From Spirochaetales bacterium Spiro_02 (lineage in GTDB: Bacteria; Spirochaetota; Spirochaetia; Sphaerochaetales; Sphaerochaetaceae), in NCBI GenBank assembly GCA_001604275.1, contig LVBD01000063.1:1-48614 (forward strand): 48,614 bases of DNA, in the 5' to 3' direction. Positions 46,946 to 48,614 of this stretch are shown here, in pieces. How positions within the stretch are numbered: the first letter of the stretch is position 1; every line of letters begins with the position of its first letter. A program made the translations under genes and the position numbers. The notes under the pieces were generated by a model. The model was not told the DNA's origin and ran no database searches. It saw nothing but the letters and a program-made list of their open reading frames with translations.

Positions 46946-47253
46946 TCCCTACTCCCCTTGGCGACAAGCTCCGTGATATGCAGGAGCTGCTTGTTCACAT
47001 TTCCAAGTTCCGTTCTCCAGCCGCCGAACTGTTGGAACAGATCTTCCTTCGTGACGTAATGCTGCTGCAGGTAGCCGAGCTTCTCATCCTGCTCCTTATC
47101 CTTCTCCGCCTGCTTCTCTGCCATCCCGTCGATACGCCGTGCGATTCCGCCCATTTCCTTGCTTTGGTTCTTCATTTGCATGAGTACCAGGACGATGAGC
47201 AGGATGATCACCGCCGTCGGTCCCAGGCTATTGACTATGCTGAGAAATTCCAT
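46942..47253 (-). CDS. Small membrane-anchored phage protein (DUF2730/Mu gp25-like)
   Basis: This protein has about 103 residues from the ATG at 47,253 (MEFLSIVNSLGPTAVIILLI), which has AAGGAG 6 nt upstream. One N-terminal membrane helix (residues 10-28) is followed by a coiled coil with EKQAEKDKEQDEKLGYLQQH. Mu-like phages have a DUF2730 protein in this place. It overlaps the following gene by 4 bp. Confidence 0.72.
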   Translation of the reverse strand: MEFLSIVNSLGPTAVIILLIVLVLMQMKNQSKEMGGIARRIDGMAEKQAEKDKEQDEKLGYLQQHYVTKEDLFQQFGGWRTELGNVNKQLLHITELVAKGSRD

Positions 47254-47290
47254 GTCCACTCCTTACTGCATTGTGGCATGCCTTACCCGA

Positions 47291-47321
47291 TGAAAAATGG
47301 AGCCCCTGATTGATAGGGGCT
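47291..47321 (-). terminator. Terminator between lysis genes and packaging genes
   Basis: AGCCCCT (47,301-47,307) pairs with AGGGGCT (47,315-47,321), with a 7-nt loop. On the minus strand CCATTTTTCA follows. It probably attenuates transcription leaving the holin/lysis-type genes. Confidence 0.7.
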
Positions 47322-47330
47322 TGTAAATAA

Positions 47331-47825
47331 TCATGTTCCTGAACTAATCGCCGACCACACCAGGCTCCCCAGTGCTATCGTCAGAGCCGCTCCCACCCCT
47401 ATCTTTAACCATGTGTTCTGGGTTTGTAGGCTTCGGAGTTGTCGCGTTGCGTCGGCGCTGAAGTTCAGAAACGATTGCTGAGCTGTCAATGACGAGTTCC
47501 TTGATTGTTCGGCCAAGTCTTTCGCCTCGGTCGAGAGCTGCTGTGCTTCGCTCGATAGCGTCAATGCCAAGTCTGCCTGCTTCCGAGCTTCTTCCAGATT
47601 TGTCTGCGCTGTCTGCAGCTCGCTCTGCTGCGTCTCCTGCAAGATCGCCAGCTCCTGCAAGTTGTCCGACAACATCATCAACAGCTGATCCTCCGATAGT
47701 TCCTGCAGATCCACGCCGGCGCCAGCCAATGGCAAGGCCGATGAAAAGGCCAGCACCGACAGCAAGAGGAACAGCAATATAGAATATGACCTTCTTGAGG
47801 TTTGTCGTGAATGCAACGCCCACAT
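47331..47825 (-). CDS. Lysis-region protein with signal peptide and C-terminal membrane helix
   Basis: This 164-residue protein starts at the ATG at 47,825, 5 nt after AAGGAG. A basic N-terminus is followed by a hydrophobic signal (SILLFLLLSVLAFSSALPLA), a long Gln/Glu/Ala-rich coiled coil (about residues 45-130), and a C-terminal membrane helix (GVGAALTIALGSLVWSAI). The layout suggests a spanin-like or tail-lysis function, but there is no lipobox. Most of it overlaps another long frame on the same strand (see the overlapping gene entry). Confidence 0.65.
   Translation of the reverse strand: MWALHSRQTSRRSYSILLFLLLSVLAFSSALPLAGAGVDLQELSEDQLLMMLSDNLQELAILQETQQSELQTAQTNLEEARKQADLALTLSSEAQQLSTEAKDLAEQSRNSSLTAQQSFLNFSADATRQLRSLQTQNTWLKIGVGAALTIALGSLVWSAISSGT
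47344..47823 (-). CDS. Overlapping-frame protein with N-terminal membrane anchor
   Basis: A second open frame on the same strand could start at a GTG at about 47,823, using the same AAGGAG. It reads VGVAFTTNLKKVIFYIAVPL, a membrane helix ending in GWRRR, then a soluble Ala/Asp/Arg-rich part (DLAGDAAERAADSADKSGRS...) ending GEPGVVGD. The topology is that of an inner-membrane spanin. Only one of the two frames may be real, or both, as in Rz/Rz1. Without codon statistics I cannot decide. Confidence 0.4.
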   Translation of the reverse strand: MGVAFTTNLKKVIFYIAVPLAVGAGLFIGLAIGWRRRGSAGTIGGSAVDDVVGQLAGAGDLAGDAAERAADSADKSGRSSEAGRLGIDAIERSTAALDRGERLGRTIKELVIDSSAIVSELQRRRNATTPKPTNPEHMVKDRGGSGSDDSTGEPGVVGD

Positions 47826-47827
47826 GC

Positions 47828-48103
47828 CTACTCCTTCGCCGACTTCGCTGTATCGTAGATACCCATTGCGCTGAATGCGGCAACGGCACCATGGCACAGT
47901 CCGGTGATGACCACTGCATCAAGGACCATACGCCACCCAGTGAGGGTGGTTATGACGAATCCGTAGATGGTCGCAATGCTGACAGCAGTGACCAAAAGGA
48001 CCAAGGGGACGCGTTTTCCATCACCAAGGTATTGCTTGGCGATGCGACCGACACCGATCAACATCGGCACGAGAATAAGAAGTTCTGGCTTGAGATAATT
48101 CAT
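47828..48103 (-). CDS. Putative phage holin
   Basis: This 91-residue protein starts at the ATG at 48,103 (AGGAGGG 5 nt before). Three hydrophobic segments are visible (ELLILVPMLIGVGRIAK, VPLVLLVTAVSIATIYGFVI, DAVVITGLCHGAVAAFSAM). The pattern with GDGKRVPL between helices resembles small phage holins of the Phage_holin_4/8 type. It immediately precedes the lysis-type protein and is the first minus-strand phage gene in the window. Confidence 0.75.
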   Translation of the reverse strand: MNYLKPELLILVPMLIGVGRIAKQYLGDGKRVPLVLLVTAVSIATIYGFVITTLTGWRMVLDAVVITGLCHGAVAAFSAMGIYDTAKSAKE

Positions 48104-48221
48104 TTGCACCCTCCTATATGGGATAGTAATAGGGTAACAAATGAAGGAAAGGGGAAATCGGAACAAACTTCGTGCAAAAATAGAAATGGAATGGTAAGCT
48201 GGAAAAAGGAGGTGAGATACA
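48104..48221. promoter_or_regulatory. Divergent intergenic region between holin and small plus-strand gene
   Basis: These 118 bp separate the minus-strand holin from a plus-strand small gene, so outward promoters for both directions are expected. AT content is high. I cannot single out a convincing -35/-10 pair. Confidence 0.35.
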
Positions 48222-48350
48222 ATGGATATAAATATTGTCTTAGTGATAATTCAAATTCTCGAAATAGTCATTATCCCAATTTTTCTTTTGATCATAAACA
48301 ACAAAAACGAAATACAACTCACTCTATTTCCAAGTAAGGGAGTATTGTAA
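48222..48350 (+). CDS. Small hydrophobic phage protein (42 residues)
   Basis: The ATG at 48,222 has an excellent AAGGAGGTGA site 7 nt upstream. The protein reads MDINIVLVIIQILEIVIIPI then LLIINNKNEIQ and stops at 48,350. One membrane helix with an N-out or N-in anchor is likely. It is transcribed opposite to the late genes. Function unknown; it is too short to assign. Confidence 0.5.
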   Translation: MDINIVLVIIQILEIVIIPIFLLIINNKNEIQLTLFPSKGVL

Positions 48351-48360
48351 TCATCGAAAG

Positions 48361-48614
48361 ATGCACAGCAAAAACACAAATAGCTGGAAGCCTCTTCAAC
48401 AGTCTATGTACGAGAAAACCCAAGAACTTAGAATGAAGATTTTTTCCAAACAGGTTCTTCTTTGTAGTGATCTTGCAGTGATTTTTCTTAAATTGCAAAT
48501 TGCACTAGATGATGCAATTTTTGATGGCGATATCAATAGCAATAAGGGTTTTCTGAATCTTCCGGCTGAAAAGCACCGGTGCTCCGCGCAGGAGCACCAG
48601 TGGCAATTCGAAGA
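48361..48614 (+). CDS. Open frame running off the window (weak)
   Basis: From the ATG at 48,361 a frame of 84 codons stays open to the edge (MHSKNTNSWKPLQQSMYEKT...). It follows the small hydrophobic gene by 10 bp. Only a weak GAAAG precedes it. A strong hairpin at 48,574-48,602 lies inside, which argues somewhat against coding. No family recognised. Confidence 0.3.
   Translation, partial: MHSKNTNSWKPLQQSMYEKTQELRMKIFSKQVLLCSDLAVIFLKLQIALDDAIFDGDINSNKGFLNLPAEKHRCSAQEHQWQFE
48574..48602. other. Strong hairpin near the window edge
   Basis: GGTGCTCC (48,578-48,585) pairs with GGAGCACC (48,591-48,598) around a 5-nt loop; CAC/GTG extends the stem across a C-A mismatch. Read on the minus strand it is followed by CTTTTC, so it may terminate transcription that enters from the right. 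Alternatively it could be an operator. Confidence 0.5.

Larger units (their letters stand above)
21800..48614 (-). mobile_element. Prophage, late region (right side truncated by window)
   Basis: A continuous run of phage genes on the minus strand covers lysis, packaging, head, tail, tail tip, a diversity-generating retroelement and a DNA methyltransferase. The left boundary is approximate (between about 21,640 and 21,960). The right boundary and the early genes (repressor, recombinase or transposase, replication) lie beyond the window. Small Mu-type genes before the terminase, a DUF3486-like small terminase and a Mu F-like protein with a non-contractile tail set suggest a Mu-like siphophage. 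Most head, tail and DGR genes are intact, so it may be functional. Confidence 0.9.

Overview
The window joins a conserved chromosomal segment (about 1-21,500) to most of the late region of a prophage (about 21,800 to the right edge, where it is cut off). The chromosomal part has the gene content, order and protein character of a GC-rich spirochaete, and my best guess is a Sphaerochaeta-like or Treponema-like member of Spirochaetota. The support is the secE-nusG-rplKAJL-rpoBC-rpsL-rpsG block and an RpoB with Asn at the position equivalent to E. coli Ser531, as is known in naturally rifampicin-resistant spirochaetes. Genus-level placement is inference.

Chromosomal layout: everything from 631 to about 13,343 is on the minus strand and reads right to left as one transcription/translation block: a promoter at 13,401-13,429, tRNA-Thr(GGT), rpmG, tRNA-Trp(CCA), secE, nusG, rplK, rplA, rplJ, rplL, rpoB, rpoC, rpsL, rpsG and an intrinsic terminator at 535-566. 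Hairpins sit in the nusG-rplK, rplL-rpoB and rpoC-rpsL gaps. To the right come a plus-strand NTF2/SnoaL-like protein and glgP (glycogen phosphorylase, with its own promoter, a folded leader and a terminator), a minus-strand DUF554 membrane protein with an apparently near-leaderless promoter, a divergent MobA-like nucleotidyltransferase, and clpB on the minus strand overlapping the nucleotidyltransferase gene tail to tail.

Prophage layout (all minus strand, read right to left): holin and lysis-type genes (48.1-47.3 kb); Mu-type small genes, DUF3486-like small terminase, large terminase, SPP1-type portal and Mu F/SPP1 gp7-like minor head protein (47.3-42.2 kb); scaffold, capsid and cement-like protein; connector and tail-completion proteins; tail tube; a tail assembly chaperone with a -1 frameshift site; tape measure; tail-tip proteins including an NlpC/P60-like protein and a J-like central protein; and two copies of a [small membrane protein + BppU-like fibre protein] cassette. 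The distal end carries the main discovery: a complete diversity-generating retroelement (DGR). Its parts are a target gene whose last 40 codons form the variable repeat (VR, 24,628-24,741), an Avd-like accessory protein, the template repeat (TR, 23,986-24,099) and a DGR-type reverse transcriptase. A DNA methyltransferase follows at the outer edge.

TR and VR are 114 bp each and differ at 10 positions; 9 of the 10 are adenines of the TR coding strand, the signature of adenine mutagenesis. The phage therefore probably diversifies a tail-tip receptor-binding protein. The Mu-like packaging genes, the siphophage tail genes and a dense array of GTTTA and GCGAAA motifs at 21,804-21,991 suggest a transposable (Mu-like) siphophage whose early genes lie beyond the right edge. 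That last point is inference.
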